Assembly (NCBI GenBank): GCA_965219175.1
Contig: CBDCNI010000001.1
Span: 1,302,001 to 1,366,000, forward strand
Length of the DNA: 64,000 nt
Reading direction: 5' to 3'
Source of the DNA: JBBPZK01 sp965219175
GTDB lineage: Bacteria; Actinomycetota; Rubrobacteria; Rubrobacterales; Rubrobacteraceae
In this document: positions 9,094-17,729 of the stretch, one piece after another
Position numbering within the stretch: position 1 is the first letter of the stretch
Layout of the letters: each line of letters opens with the position of its first letter
Program-made: the position numbers and the translations under genes
The notes under the pieces: model-generated
The model's input: only the letters and a program-made list of their open reading frames with translations
Databases searched by the model: none
What the model was told of the DNA's origin: nothing

Positions 9094-9906
9094 ATGAGGA
9101 TAGTTCAAATGTCGGATATCCACGCCGAGGACGGCGGGCTTTTCAGGCCGGATCTCATGGAGAACGTCGTCGAGCAGACGAACGCCCTGGAGCCGGATAT
9201 GGTGGCCGTCGTCGGCGACCTGACCGGAGAAGGTTACCGGAGGGAGTTCGATCTGGCGAAGGGATACCTCGATCAGCTCACGTGTCCGAACGTAGTCTGC
9301 ACGATGGGCAACCACGACGCAAAAAACGTCGGATACCGATACTTCGAGGACCTCTTCGGCCACCGCAGCAGCTCGCGCGTAGTCCGGTTTGAGGGCGGCG
9401 AGGCGAAGGTCGTGGCGCTCGACTCGACCAAGCCGGACCTCGACGAGGGAGAAGTCGGCCGTGAGTACTATTCCTGGGTAGACTCGGAGTTTCGGGGTTG
9501 GGATCGGGGACCGAAGATACTCCTGATCCACCACCACATCCTCGCCGTACCCGGAACCGGCCGCGACTCGAACATCCTACGCGATGGTGGGGACGTGATG
9601 GCGCTCTTGAGGGAAGTGGAGGTGGATTTGGTCCTCTCCGGCCACCGACACGTGCCGTACTTCTGGAGCATCTCAGGAGTCAGGATCGTCCATTCCGGCA
9701 CGGCGGCCAGCGAGCGCATCCGGGGGACCATTGAACCTTCTTACAACCTGGTCGAGATAGACGAGAGAGAAGTCAAAGTCACCCTGAAAGACTCCGCCGG
9801 AGAAGACGATAGACCGATGGCGAAATACTCGCGCGACCCATCCAAGAGCAGCGAGTTTTACCTGGATTACGAGCAGTTCGTCCGCTACGACGACCTACCG
9901 TTCTAG
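9094..9906 (+). CDS. Calcineurin-like metallophosphoesterase, copy 1
   Basis: A 270-residue cytosolic enzyme with the full metallophosphoesterase motif series: SDIH (Asp8, His10), GDLT, GNHD, the HHHILAVPGTGRD region and GHRH. These residues bind two metal ions and hydrolyse phosphodiesters or phosphomonoesters. The IcpP/CpdA-like class III cyclic-nucleotide phosphodiesterases have the same layout, so cAMP is one possible substrate. ATG 9094 is chosen for its GGAGGAG site. It is followed 37 bases later by a close paralogue, evidently a tandem duplication. Confidence 0.88.
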   Translation: MRIVQMSDIHAEDGGLFRPDLMENVVEQTNALEPDMVAVVGDLTGEGYRREFDLAKGYLDQLTCPNVVCTMGNHDAKNVGYRYFEDLFGHRSSSRVVRFEGGEAKVVALDSTKPDLDEGEVGREYYSWVDSEFRGWDRGPKILLIHHHILAVPGTGRDSNILRDGGDVMALLREVEVDLVLSGHRHVPYFWSISGVRIVHSGTAASERIRGTIEPSYNLVEIDEREVKVTLKDSAGEDDRPMAKYSRDPSKSSEFYLDYEQFVRYDDLPF

Positions 9907-9943
9907 CTGACCGCTCGAAGAGCCCAAAGAGAGGAGACGAGAG

Positions 9944-10780
9944 GTGCGGATAGTTCAGATGTCGGACATACACGTCGGGGCGGGGCTTTTCAGGCCGGAG
10001 CTTCTCACGGCCGTTATCGACGAGACGAACGAGATGGAGCCGGACCTGGTCGCTGTTGCCGGCGACCTTACGATGGAGGGACACCGCTGGGAATTCGAGG
10101 AGGCGAAGGAGTACCTAGACCGGCTCACGTGTCCGAACGTCGTGGTGGCGATGGGCAACCACGACGCCCAGGTCGTGGGCTACTGGCACTTCGAGGAATT
10201 CTTCGGCATCCGGGAGAAATCACTTAAGATCTCCGTCCCGGAGGGCGAGGCGAAGGTGGTTACCCTCGACTCCAGCAAGCCGGATCTGGCCGAGGGAGAG
10301 GTCGGGCGGGAGCATTACGGATGGTTGGACTCGGAGTTTCGAGGCTGGGATAGAGGACCCAAGATACTCGTCGTTCATCACCACATCCTGGCCGTACCCG
10401 GTACCGGGCGCGACGTCAACAACCTGCGGGATGCGGGAGACGTTATGGCGATACTGAGAGAGTTGCAAGTGGACATGGTCCTCTCCGGTCACCGGCACGT
10501 ACCCTACGTGTGGAGCATCTCGGGCGTCCGGATCGTCCACTCCGGCACCGCTTCTACCTTGCGGGTCCGGGGCAACTCGCCGCCGTCGTACAACGTGATA
10601 GATATCAACGAGAACGAGGTCAACATAACCCTCAAGCAGCCCGGAAAGGGAGAAGCGGGAGAAGAACCGCTCGCGAGCTTCTCGCGGGACCCGGTACGCA
10701 CCAGCAAGTTCTACCCGGAGTTCGAGCGCTACGTCCGCTACGACCGGCTGCCGTTCCTGCCGGGTGGCGAGAACAGTTGA
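9944..10780 (+). CDS. Calcineurin-like metallophosphoesterase, copy 2
   Basis: A 278-residue paralogue of the preceding gene, starting at GTG 9944 behind GAGGAGACGAGAG. All metal-binding motifs are kept (SDIH, GDLT, GNHD, HHH, GHRH). The proteins align along their whole length. The main differences are around residues 90-110 and in a longer, charged C-terminal tail in this copy. Divergence at scattered positions suggests an old duplication with both copies retained. Confidence 0.88.
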   Translation: MRIVQMSDIHVGAGLFRPELLTAVIDETNEMEPDLVAVAGDLTMEGHRWEFEEAKEYLDRLTCPNVVVAMGNHDAQVVGYWHFEEFFGIREKSLKISVPEGEAKVVTLDSSKPDLAEGEVGREHYGWLDSEFRGWDRGPKILVVHHHILAVPGTGRDVNNLRDAGDVMAILRELQVDMVLSGHRHVPYVWSISGVRIVHSGTASTLRVRGNSPPSYNVIDINENEVNITLKQPGKGEAGEEPLASFSRDPVRTSKFYPEFERYVRYDRLPFLPGGENS

Positions 10781-10781
10781 G

Positions 10782-11141
10782 CTAACCTCCGATAAACTCC
10801 AGGCCTTCAGGCTGGCCGGTCTTCTCAAACGCCCGGCGCAAAAGCTCGCGCCCTTCTTCTAGCTCTTCGTCGGAGCGGGCTTTCGCTTCTACGGTCTTAA
10901 CCGACTCTTCGATGCCGTCGTCGGCGAAGGCAATGTCCGGCAGCGCTATCACGACCTCACGGATCTGACGGTAGATAAAGTCCGGCTCGCCGGCGTAAGC
11001 CCAGCAGTGGCGGGCTAAAACCCACGCCCAACCTTTCATCCTGATGGTGTTCTCTATGTCCTCGTCTTCGAGGCCGTAGAGTTCCATCCGGAGGCGGTGT
11101 GCGGTGATCACCTCTGGTCTTATGCGGACGTGGGCGGGCAT
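10782..11141 (-). CDS. Hypothetical protein
   Basis: A 119-residue acidic, mixed alpha/beta protein without a signal or membrane segment. It has a Trp-rich stretch (MKGWAWVLARHCWAYAGEP) and an acidic helical C-terminus. I do not recognise it. It converges with the second metallophosphoesterase, one base apart. Confidence 0.6.
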   Translation of the reverse strand: MPAHVRIRPEVITAHRLRMELYGLEDEDIENTIRMKGWAWVLARHCWAYAGEPDFIYRQIREVVIALPDIAFADDGIEESVKTVEAKARSDEELEEGRELLRRAFEKTGQPEGLEFIGG

Positions 11142-11252
11142 GAATCTAGTTTAACAGCCGGTGGCTCTTTATCCGTGGCGAGTAGCCCGCCGGACGAAAC
11201 GAGGGCGGAGACTCGAAAGCCTCCACCCCAAAAAATTTCTCTTCTCGCTCCT

Positions 11253-12233
11253 CTACTTCTTGAGGATGCCCTCGTCTTGGAGGTACTGCTTGGCGACCTC
11301 GGCCGGGTCCTTGTGGTCTATATCGACTTTGGCGTTGAGCTTACGCATAGTCTCGACGCTGAGGGTCTTGGAGACCTTGTTCAGGACTTCCTGAATCTTC
11401 GGGTGCTTCTTTAGCACGTCTGTCCTGACGATCGGGGCCGGGTAGTAGTAGGGCCAGATGTTCTTCGGGTCCTTCATAACCACGAGGTCGGAGGAACTGA
11501 GTTGGCCGTCGGTCGTGAAGCCCACGCCCACGTCGCCGTCTCCCCGCTGTACGCCCTGGTAGATCGGGCCGCCTATGCTGTTCACTTTCTTTATGTTCTT
11601 GAAGTTGAACGGGTAGTTCTTCTTCATGTTCGGGTAGCCGTCCGAGCGGTTCTGGAACTCGGAGAAGGAGAGGAAGGTTAGCTTCGGCGAAGCCTTTGCG
11701 AGGTCGGCGAGGGTCTTCAGGTTGTACTTCTTGGCGGCGGACTTTGTGACGAAGATGCCGTAGGTGTTGTTGTAGGGAGCGGGCTGGAGCACGGTATCCG
11801 AAGGGCTGCGCTGCGCGTACAGCTTCTTGGCCGTCTGATAGGTCTTCTCCGGCGTATCCGGGGCCTTGCCCTTATAGTCCAGCACCGTTTCGAGCGAGGT
11901 GCCGGTGTACTCGGGGTAGACGTCGATCTGGCCTCTCTGAAGTGCCTGGTCGTTTATCTGTACGGAACCCAGGTTGATCTTACGCACGACCCTGAAACCA
12001 TTCGCTTGCAGAGCGTCAGCATACATATTGCCGAGGATGTACTCCTCGGTGAAGTTCTTGGAGCCGACGGTGATCGTCGGTCCCTTGCCGCTGGCCGTGT
12101 CGCCGCCGGACCCGGAGCCGGAACCTGAGTCGCTGCTACTGCTGCCTACGTTTCCGCAGGCCGTGAGCAGGAAAAGCGCCAGCACTGTCAGTACCGCCGG
12201 TACGATGCGGATGAATCTGGTCTTGTTCTTCAC
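11253..12233 (-). CDS. Osmoprotectant ABC transporter, substrate-binding lipoprotein (OpuCC/OsmX type)
   Basis: A 326-residue exported binding protein of the OpuAC family for glycine betaine, choline or related quaternary amines. The N-terminus has a signal sequence ending in the lipobox LLTACG, followed by a Ser/Gly-rich linker, then TITVGSKNFTEEYILGNMYA, typical of OpuCC. I chose GTG 12233 because GAAGGAG precedes it by five bases; ATG 12269, which overlaps the upstream permease stop as ATGA, is the alternative. It is the last gene of a four-gene transporter operon. Confidence 0.9.
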   Translation of the reverse strand: MKNKTRFIRIVPAVLTVLALFLLTACGNVGSSSSDSGSGSGSGGDTASGKGPTITVGSKNFTEEYILGNMYADALQANGFRVVRKINLGSVQINDQALQRGQIDVYPEYTGTSLETVLDYKGKAPDTPEKTYQTAKKLYAQRSPSDTVLQPAPYNNTYGIFVTKSAAKKYNLKTLADLAKASPKLTFLSFSEFQNRSDGYPNMKKNYPFNFKNIKKVNSIGGPIYQGVQRGDGDVGVGFTTDGQLSSSDLVVMKDPKNIWPYYYPAPIVRTDVLKKHPKIQEVLNKVSKTLSVETMRKLNAKVDIDHKDPAEVAKQYLQDEGILKK

Positions 12234-12265
12234 ATTCTCTCCTTCTCTGTTTTTTTCTTCGTACT

Positions 12266-12922
12266 TCATTTGCCACGCCTCTTGTTGGCGATCTTCAGTC
12301 CTTTCGGGGTGAATACCCGTTCCAGCCCCGCGAAGATGAACTCTGTTATTACCGCCAGCGCCGCCACCGAGAAAGCACCCACGAGCAGCATGGCTCGGTC
12401 GCTGCCCTGAAAGCCGCCGACGATCAAATCTCCGAGCCCGCCGCCGCCGAAAAATGTAGCGAGAACCGCGCTGGCGACGACCTGAACCGCCGAGGTGCGG
12501 ATACCGGCCAAGATCACCGGAGCCGCTATGGGGAGTTGTACGCGGGTGAGGATCTGGGTCTCCGAAAGCCCCATGCCTCGGGCGGAGTCTATGATCTGGC
12601 GGTCTACCTCCCTCAAGCCGGTCACGGCGTTTATGAGGATCGGCGAGATCGCGATAGCCGTAAGGGCCACCAGCGCCAGCGTAAAGGTGAACCCTAGAAA
12701 CGGCACCAAGAGAGCGAGTATCGCGAGGCTCGGGACGGCGCGTCCGATGTTGCCTATATTGATCGCCAACGCCGTGGCGATCCGCGTGTTCCTGACCGCG
12801 AGCGCCACCGGAAGGGATATCGCCACCCCCAAGAGAAGTGCGAACGCGGAGAGTTCTACGTAGGTTAACAGCAACTGCGGGAAATTCTGGCCCTTCAGGA
12901 CCTCTATCATCGCGTCTAGCAT
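12266..12922 (-). CDS. Osmoprotectant ABC transporter permease (OpuCB/OpuCD type), second copy
   Basis: A 218-residue integral membrane protein with five or six helices and the ABC permease coupling loop (DSARGMGLSETQILTRVQLP, about residues 112-131). It starts directly after the first permease stop and its own stop overlaps a possible start of the binding protein. It should pair with the other permease as a heterodimer. Confidence 0.9.
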   Translation of the reverse strand: MLDAMIEVLKGQNFPQLLLTYVELSAFALLLGVAISLPVALAVRNTRIATALAINIGNIGRAVPSLAILALLVPFLGFTFTLALVALTAIAISPILINAVTGLREVDRQIIDSARGMGLSETQILTRVQLPIAAPVILAGIRTSAVQVVASAVLATFFGGGGLGDLIVGGFQGSDRAMLLVGAFSVAALAVITEFIFAGLERVFTPKGLKIANKRRGK

Positions 12923-13609
12923 CTAGGCTGCCTTCCCGCGCCGCGCCCAGGGTCTCAGGTAGCGCTCTAGGATGAGCAGTATCAGGTCCGCTGCGACCGC
13001 GAGGGCGGTGGCTAGGACGGCGCCCACGATGATCTTGGTGTTGAAGCCCTGGCCGATACCGTCGAAGATGAGCTGTCCGAGGCCGCCGCCGTTGATGTAG
13101 GCTCCTATCGTGGCGATGCCGATTACCGTGACCATGGCTATCCTGAGGCCCGCCACGATCACCGGCAGGGCGAGCGGAAGCTCCACTTTGAAGAGGATCT
13201 GGTTGCTCGTGAGGCCCATCCCGCGCGCCGCGTCTATCGTCTCCGGTGGGACGGAGTCTATCCCCGTGACCACGTTTCGTATCAGGACGAGCAGCGAGTA
13301 GGCCACCAGCGCCGTTATGACCGGCGTCGCCCCGGTGGGAAACCCTATGATAATGAGGACCGCGAATAGCGCCAGGCTCGGGATCGTAAACAGTAGGCCG
13401 GTAATGGCGATGGTCGGCGCGTAGGCTTTCCGGTAGCGGGAGACCAGGACGCCAACCGGCAGCGAGATCGCCAACGCTATACCAACGGAGACGAACGACA
13501 GGAAGATGTGTCCCTGAAGCGCCTGGAGAATCGTGGTCTTATTGTCACCGACCCAGCCCCAGTCTATAAGCGGAGCACCCGCGCTCTGGAGCAGCGCCAG
13601 GCTAGCCAT
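12923..13609 (-). CDS. Osmoprotectant ABC transporter permease (OpuCB/OpuCD type), first copy
   Basis: A 228-residue membrane permease with the BPD-transport domain; the EAA-like loop reads DAARGMGLTSNQILFKVELP (about residues 146-165). It overlaps the end of the ATPase gene by eight bases, which implies translational coupling. Paired with the second permease it forms the channel for quaternary amine uptake. Confidence 0.9.
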   Translation of the reverse strand: MASLALLQSAGAPLIDWGWVGDNKTTILQALQGHIFLSFVSVGIALAISLPVGVLVSRYRKAYAPTIAITGLLFTIPSLALFAVLIIIGFPTGATPVITALVAYSLLVLIRNVVTGIDSVPPETIDAARGMGLTSNQILFKVELPLALPVIVAGLRIAMVTVIGIATIGAYINGGGLGQLIFDGIGQGFNTKIIVGAVLATALAVAADLILLILERYLRPWARRGKAA

Positions 13610-14579
13610 GGCCGTTACCGGACGGTTGCTCCGTGCTGCGCGACAAATCCTCTATCGCCTGCATCGTCAGCAGTTCCCGCCCGCCGCCTTCGCCCTCCAC
13701 GAGGCCGGTGCTGGAGCCCGAGCCGATCAACTCCGAGAGGGCGTCTTTTACCGTCAGGGCGCCGCTGATCTTCGGCAGCCCGTCACTATTGCCGTTGGCC
13801 GGTTCGAGGTCCATATCTTGTACCCGCAGAAGCGAGAGCCTCTTCAGGACCCGGTCCGCCCCGACGAATGAGGAGACGAACTCGGAGTCCGGGTTGGAGA
13901 GGATGTTCTCCGGCGTGTCGAACTGGGCCAGGACGCCGCCCTGCTTGAGGATGGCTATCTTGTCGCCCATCTTTATCGCCTCGTCTATGTCGTGGGTGAC
14001 GAAGACGATGGTCTTCTTTATGTCCTCCTGGATGCGCAGGAACTCCTCCTGGAGTCGGGTGCGCGTGATCGGGTCTACCGCCCCGAAGGGTTCGTCCATG
14101 AGCATGATCGGCGGGTCGGCGGCCATCGCCCTTGCCACCCCGACCCTCTGCTGCTGTCCGCCGGAAAGCTCCGCCGGGTAACGGTTACGGTAGTCGTCCG
14201 GCTCCAGGCCGACGAGATCCAAAAGCTCATCCACCCGCTCTTTGGTGCGCCGCTTGTCCCAATCCAGCAGGCCGGGTACGGTGCCGATGTTCTCGGAGAT
14301 GGTGCGGTGTGGGAAGAGTCCTATCTGCTGGATCGCATAGCCGATCTTACGTCGCAGCTTCGTGCCGCTCATCTCCGTGTTCGACTCGCCGTCTATCAGT
14401 ATCTGCCCCTGGGACGGCTCTATGAGGCGGTTTACCATCCGCATCGTCGTCGTCTTGCCGCACCCGGAAGGGCCGACCAAAACACAGATCTCCCCTTCAG
14501 GCACCTCGAAGGAGAGATCGTTGACCACGGCTTCATCTGAACCGGGGTAGGTCTTGCTGACCTCTTTAAACTCGATCAT
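13602..14579 (-). CDS. Osmoprotectant ABC transporter ATP-binding protein (OpuCA type)
   Basis: A 325-residue ATPase with Walker A (GPSGCGKTT), the signature LSGGQQQRV, Walker B (ILMDEPFGAVD) and the switch histidine (FVTHD). ATG 14579 follows GGGAG by five bases, so I prefer it to the start at 14591. Behind the ATPase domain is about 90 residues where OpuCA normally has two CBS repeats; here only one degenerate repeat can be made out, so ionic-strength sensing may be altered. It is the first gene of the operon. Confidence 0.92.
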   Translation of the reverse strand: MIEFKEVSKTYPGSDEAVVNDLSFEVPEGEICVLVGPSGCGKTTTMRMVNRLIEPSQGQILIDGESNTEMSGTKLRRKIGYAIQQIGLFPHRTISENIGTVPGLLDWDKRRTKERVDELLDLVGLEPDDYRNRYPAELSGGQQQRVGVARAMAADPPIMLMDEPFGAVDPITRTRLQEEFLRIQEDIKKTIVFVTHDIDEAIKMGDKIAILKQGGVLAQFDTPENILSNPDSEFVSSFVGADRVLKRLSLLRVQDMDLEPANGNSDGLPKISGALTVKDALSELIGSGSSTGLVEGEGGGRELLTMQAIEDLSRSTEQPSGNGHG

Positions 14580-14727
14580 TGCATCTCCCAAATTTCCACG
14601 GATAGAACCCCGCCCTACAGGTCTTTATTAGCTTCCCGAACACGAACACGACCTCACCTGTTTCTCCTCTTGCGAATGCATTAGCAAAGAAGTATAGACC
14701 ATCCTCCAGCACGATAAGCGTTTCCGC

Positions 14728-14743
14728 ATACATTTTGATGTAT
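14728..14743. promoter_or_regulatory. Palindrome ATACAT-TTTG-ATGTAT in a divergent promoter region
   Basis: A perfect six-base inverted repeat with a four-base spacer in the 204-base region between the osmoprotectant operon and the FAD oxidoreductase gene, 40 bases upstream of the latter's ATG. Its position suits an operator for one or both genes. The binding protein is unknown. Confidence 0.4.
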
Positions 14744-14783
14744 ATATTCGGGAGATAAGCGCCTTCTTTTCGAACGGAGATAG

Positions 14784-15908
14784 ATGCCCCGAACCCAGAC
14801 AGTAGTCTTTGCGGGAGGAGGACACGCCCACCTCTACCCGCTGCTCAGGACCGCGGAACTCGTAGGTCGGGGCTTTGACGTAATCCTCGTCAACCCATCC
14901 CGCTACCTCTACTACTCCGGGATGGCGACCGGGGTGATCTCCCAAACCTACACCACCGAAGAGGACCGGATAGACGTGCGCCGCCTCGTCGAACGGGGCG
15001 GAGGCCGGTTCGTAGAAGGCCGAATCGAGAAAGTCTTCCCAAAAGATAGACAGCTACTCCTCGAAAGTGGCGAAAGAATCTCCTACGACGTTGCCTCTTT
15101 TTGCCTCGGGAGCCTGGTGCCTGTAGAAAGCATCTCCAGAGATTTCACCGAAAACGACCGGGTGCTGCCGGTGAAGCCGGTCGAGAACACCGGCAAGATA
15201 AGAGACTTCCTGCTCGAACCAGACAGAGGTCCCGAACCGCGCGTGCTGGTAATAGGAGGCGGGGCGGCGGGCTGTGAGGTGGCGGCGAACACTATCAACC
15301 TGTTACGCCGGGAAGAAATGGGTGGGTGCGTCATGCTTGCCGAGTCCGGCCCGGCGTTGCTCGATTCTTCCCCGAAAAAGGCCCGGCGCGAGATGTACAA
15401 CTACCTGGCGGAACGCGGCGTCGAAGTCTTGCTCGGCTCTCGCGTCGTCTCGTATGGGGGTGGGGCGGCTCGGCTCGAGACCGGGCGCGAGGTGGCGGCC
15501 GACCTGGTCATCCCGGCGGTCGGCGTGGATCCATCGCCCGTATTCCGTCGCTCAGGGCTTCTCACGGGAGACGAAGGCGGTATGTGGGTAGACCACTACC
15601 TGCGCGGCGTGGGCGACGGGCGGCTCTTCGGCGGCGGCGACTCGGTTTCTTTCAGGGGAGAGACGCTGCCCCAACTCGGGGTTTTCGCCATCCGGCAGGG
15701 TCCCGTTCTCTTCCACAATTTGCAGGCGGCGCTCCGGGGAGAAAAGTTGCGGGCTTTCGAGCCCCAGAAACGCTACCTCTATATCTTGAATTTCGGAGAC
15801 GGGAGCGGACTCGCGATCTACGGCTCCCTGGTCTGGCGCGGTAGATCGGCGATGTGGCTCAAGAACAAGATAGACAAAAGGTTTATGAAGACGTACAGCA
15901 ACCCCTAA
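14784..15908 (+). CDS. FAD-dependent pyridine nucleotide-disulfide oxidoreductase
   Basis: A 374-residue flavoprotein. The N-terminus reads VVFAGGGHAHLYPLL, the dinucleotide-binding fold with the GGGHxHL variant seen in NDH-2-like proteins and in the oxidoreductase domain fused to some SelD proteins. A second Rossmann motif (VLVIGGGAAGCEVA) lies at about residue 155 for NAD(P)H, and the C-terminal FAD contact is near GGGDSVSF (about 288). No CxxxxC redox disulfide is seen. A membrane-associated NADH or quinone oxidoreductase role is plausible. Confidence 0.8.
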   Translation: MPRTQTVVFAGGGHAHLYPLLRTAELVGRGFDVILVNPSRYLYYSGMATGVISQTYTTEEDRIDVRRLVERGGGRFVEGRIEKVFPKDRQLLLESGERISYDVASFCLGSLVPVESISRDFTENDRVLPVKPVENTGKIRDFLLEPDRGPEPRVLVIGGGAAGCEVAANTINLLRREEMGGCVMLAESGPALLDSSPKKARREMYNYLAERGVEVLLGSRVVSYGGGAARLETGREVAADLVIPAVGVDPSPVFRRSGLLTGDEGGMWVDHYLRGVGDGRLFGGGDSVSFRGETLPQLGVFAIRQGPVLFHNLQAALRGEKLRAFEPQKRYLYILNFGDGSGLAIYGSLVWRGRSAMWLKNKIDKRFMKTYSNP

Positions 15909-15909
15909 A

Positions 15910-16197
15910 CTACTTACCCCTTCCAACCCCGAGAAGCAGGTAGAGGACGAAGTATCCCGCCGCCGCTGCCAGGGCTATGACGTAGAAACTATTCTGGCCG
16001 GTCGTCAGGTCTCGCTGTCCGGGTGAGAGTGGGAGTGCGTTTAAGACGGCTTCCGCCGGCGACTCCAGCAGCGCGCCGACGCCGTAGATAACCTGGGTGA
16101 TGCTGCTCGTGTTCTCTGTAAGCCCCGCGTAGGAGAGACCTACGTGCAGCAGGATCACGATTACGACCAGGGCGAGTATCGTGCGAATGAGGCCCAC
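15910..16197 (-). CDS. Small membrane protein, two predicted helices
   Basis: A 95-residue protein with hydrophobic segments at about residues 5-25 and 70-90 joined by a polar linker. It is not recognised. It converges with the oxidoreductase, separated by one base. The start is ATG 16197. Confidence 0.55.
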   Translation of the reverse strand: MGLIRTILALVVIVILLHVGLSYAGLTENTSSITQVIYGVGALLESPAEAVLNALPLSPGQRDLTTGQNSFYVIALAAAAGYFVLYLLLGVGRGK

Positions 16198-16268
16198 TCT
16201 ATGCCAACTCCTTCTCCAGACAACTAGCGGAGACTATTCTACGATTTCGAGGCGGAGCTTTCCTGCTA

Positions 16269-16649
16269 CTACCTCCGGCTCATCTCACGCCGGTACGCTT
16301 TCATCGCGCCCAGAAACTCTTCCCAGGAGCGCGTGGGACACTCCACGCGGTTGTTGTACAAGGAGAACTTGTGGACCAATTCGTGCAGGGCGGTCTCATC
16401 ATCAGAGATGCAGCGAGGGTGCGCCACCAGGAGAACCTCCCAGTCCTCCTCCTCTTTGATGTTGTTGATCGCCTCCTTAATGCCGCTCCGATGATAAAGA
16501 AGACGCCCCGGCGCTTCGAGGTCTTCGTACAGCGCAACCACCTGATAATCATGCTCTGAAGCGTAAGCCCGGATGTCAGCGACCTGTTCATCCCTGGAAG
16601 GAAGCTCACCCTCAAGGTCCGTCCGAATATAAGCCGCTGCACGAGTCAT
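16269..16649 (-). CDS. Degenerate serine-recombinase (resolvase N-terminal) like protein
   Basis: A 126-residue protein whose first half follows the resolvase pattern: AAAYIRTD, then DEQVADIRAYASEHDYQVVALYEDL, as in the AAxYxRVS...EEQ...LRxYAxxxGYxV...EDxG pattern of serine recombinases. The nucleophilic Ser of YxRxS is replaced (YIRTD) and the DRLSR motif reads HPRCIS, so it should not recombine DNA. No zinc ribbon or recombinase domain follows. ATG 16649 is chosen because the fold starts there; the frame is open to 16757. It may be a relic or a co-opted regulator. Confidence 0.5.
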   Translation of the reverse strand: MTRAAAYIRTDLEGELPSRDEQVADIRAYASEHDYQVVALYEDLEAPGRLLYHRSGIKEAINNIKEEEDWEVLLVAHPRCISDDETALHELVHKFSLYNNRVECPTRSWEEFLGAMKAYRREMSRR

Positions 16650-16734
16650 CGATCTCGATAATAACATTCCACGTACTTCGAGCCCGCGTTCTGAAGTCTT
16701 ATCGTTCCGGAAACTCGTTACACGCATTTTGCTA

Positions 16735-16804
16735 TTGACGCTGGTATCGCAACGCACTTATACTGGCGAAATGGAAAAGGTTATAAGGTCAGGTCTATAT
16801 ACCT
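16735..16804 (+). promoter_or_regulatory. Promoter and near-palindromic operator of the GntR operon
   Basis: TTGACG (16735-16740) and TATACT (16759-16764) are separated by 18 bases. About 27 bases downstream of the -10 lies AGGTCTATATACCT (16791-16804), symmetric at 12 of 14 positions and followed by the GntR gene. GntR/FadR regulators often bind short operators of this kind in their own leader. The promoter is convincing; the operator is inferred. Confidence 0.5.
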
Positions 16805-16874
16805 TTGAGTCTCTCGATGATGTCCGAGCTAGTTGTTTCACGTGCTCTCAGGGTTATCAAGGGGATGATACGTA

Positions 16875-17729
16875 GTGCCGTCCGAGGACTCCGGGGAGCG
16901 TACTTTCTCGGTGCCGCCGGTAAGCTCCGCGTTGCGGCCTATCGAGATCAGGACGGCAGGGGAACGTATTGCCGAGCGGCTCGTTACGGCTATAGCTCTC
17001 GGGGAGTTCGTGCCTGGTCAGCGTCTTCCTTCGGAGCGGGAACTTGCCACGATGCTCGGGGTAAGCCGCGCTACCGTACGCGAGGCGACCCAGCGGCTCG
17101 CCGCTGCCGACTATGTGAGCATCCGGCGGGGGCGTAACGGGGGGACTTACGTTCGGACGAGTTGGGGGCCGCAGTCCGCCGAGATGGTCCGACGTACTTT
17201 GTTGCCTGATTGGGATCGGCTCGAGTTGCTTATGGATTTCCGGGCGTTGATCGAACGCCAAATAGCCCGAACCGCGGCCGAGCGCAGGACTCCCGAGGAC
17301 GTGCTTGCCATTCGTAAGGCCCTCGCCGCGTACGCTGATGCCGAAGATGACCGTGGAGCCTCGAGCGCGGCCGACGAAGCCTTGCATCTGACCATCGCCC
17401 GCGCGACCCAAAATCCCTATCTGGAGGAACTGAGCCTTCAGGCGCGTCGTCAAGTAAGCCTCGGTTTCGGGGCGGAGCCTTACAGTCCACGGGTACGAGG
17501 CCGTGCGCTCCATCAGCATCCACAGTTGGCGGAGGCGATCATCAGGGGGGATTCGGAAGAGGCCGCCACGCTCGCCCAGGAGCACTTCTCGCTCACCGAG
17601 TCGATGGTCCGGGATCTCGTAATGCGGATACAGACCGGCGATGACGCGGCTGAAGCGTCCGCCGAGCAGGGTGGGGAAGGAAAAGTTTTTCGGAGTGACG
17701 GCAACCATAAAGAAAGCGAGGAGCAGTAA
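16875..17729 (+). CDS. GntR-family transcriptional regulator, FadR subfamily
   Basis: A 284-residue repressor-type protein with an N-terminal winged helix (about residues 25-90, with the GntR motif LPSERELATMLGVSRATVREA) and a C-terminal all-helical FCD ligand-binding domain. Histidines and acidic residues in the C-terminal part (EALHLTIARATQNP and REHF-like QEHFSLTE) match metal or carboxylate binding in FadR/FCD proteins. GTG 16875 follows AGGGGATGATACGTA. The hydrolase gene overlaps its stop by one base, so it likely controls this three-gene operon. Confidence 0.88.
   Translation: MPSEDSGERTFSVPPVSSALRPIEIRTAGERIAERLVTAIALGEFVPGQRLPSERELATMLGVSRATVREATQRLAAADYVSIRRGRNGGTYVRTSWGPQSAEMVRRTLLPDWDRLELLMDFRALIERQIARTAAERRTPEDVLAIRKALAAYADAEDDRGASSAADEALHLTIARATQNPYLEELSLQARRQVSLGFGAEPYSPRVRGRALHQHPQLAEAIIRGDSEEAATLAQEHFSLTESMVRDLVMRIQTGDDAAEASAEQGGEGKVFRSDGNHKESEEQ

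Noticed and set aside
14628..14945. Minus-strand frame upstream of and overlapping the FAD oxidoreductase
   Set aside because: It overlaps the clear GGGHAHL N-terminus and has no homology signal.
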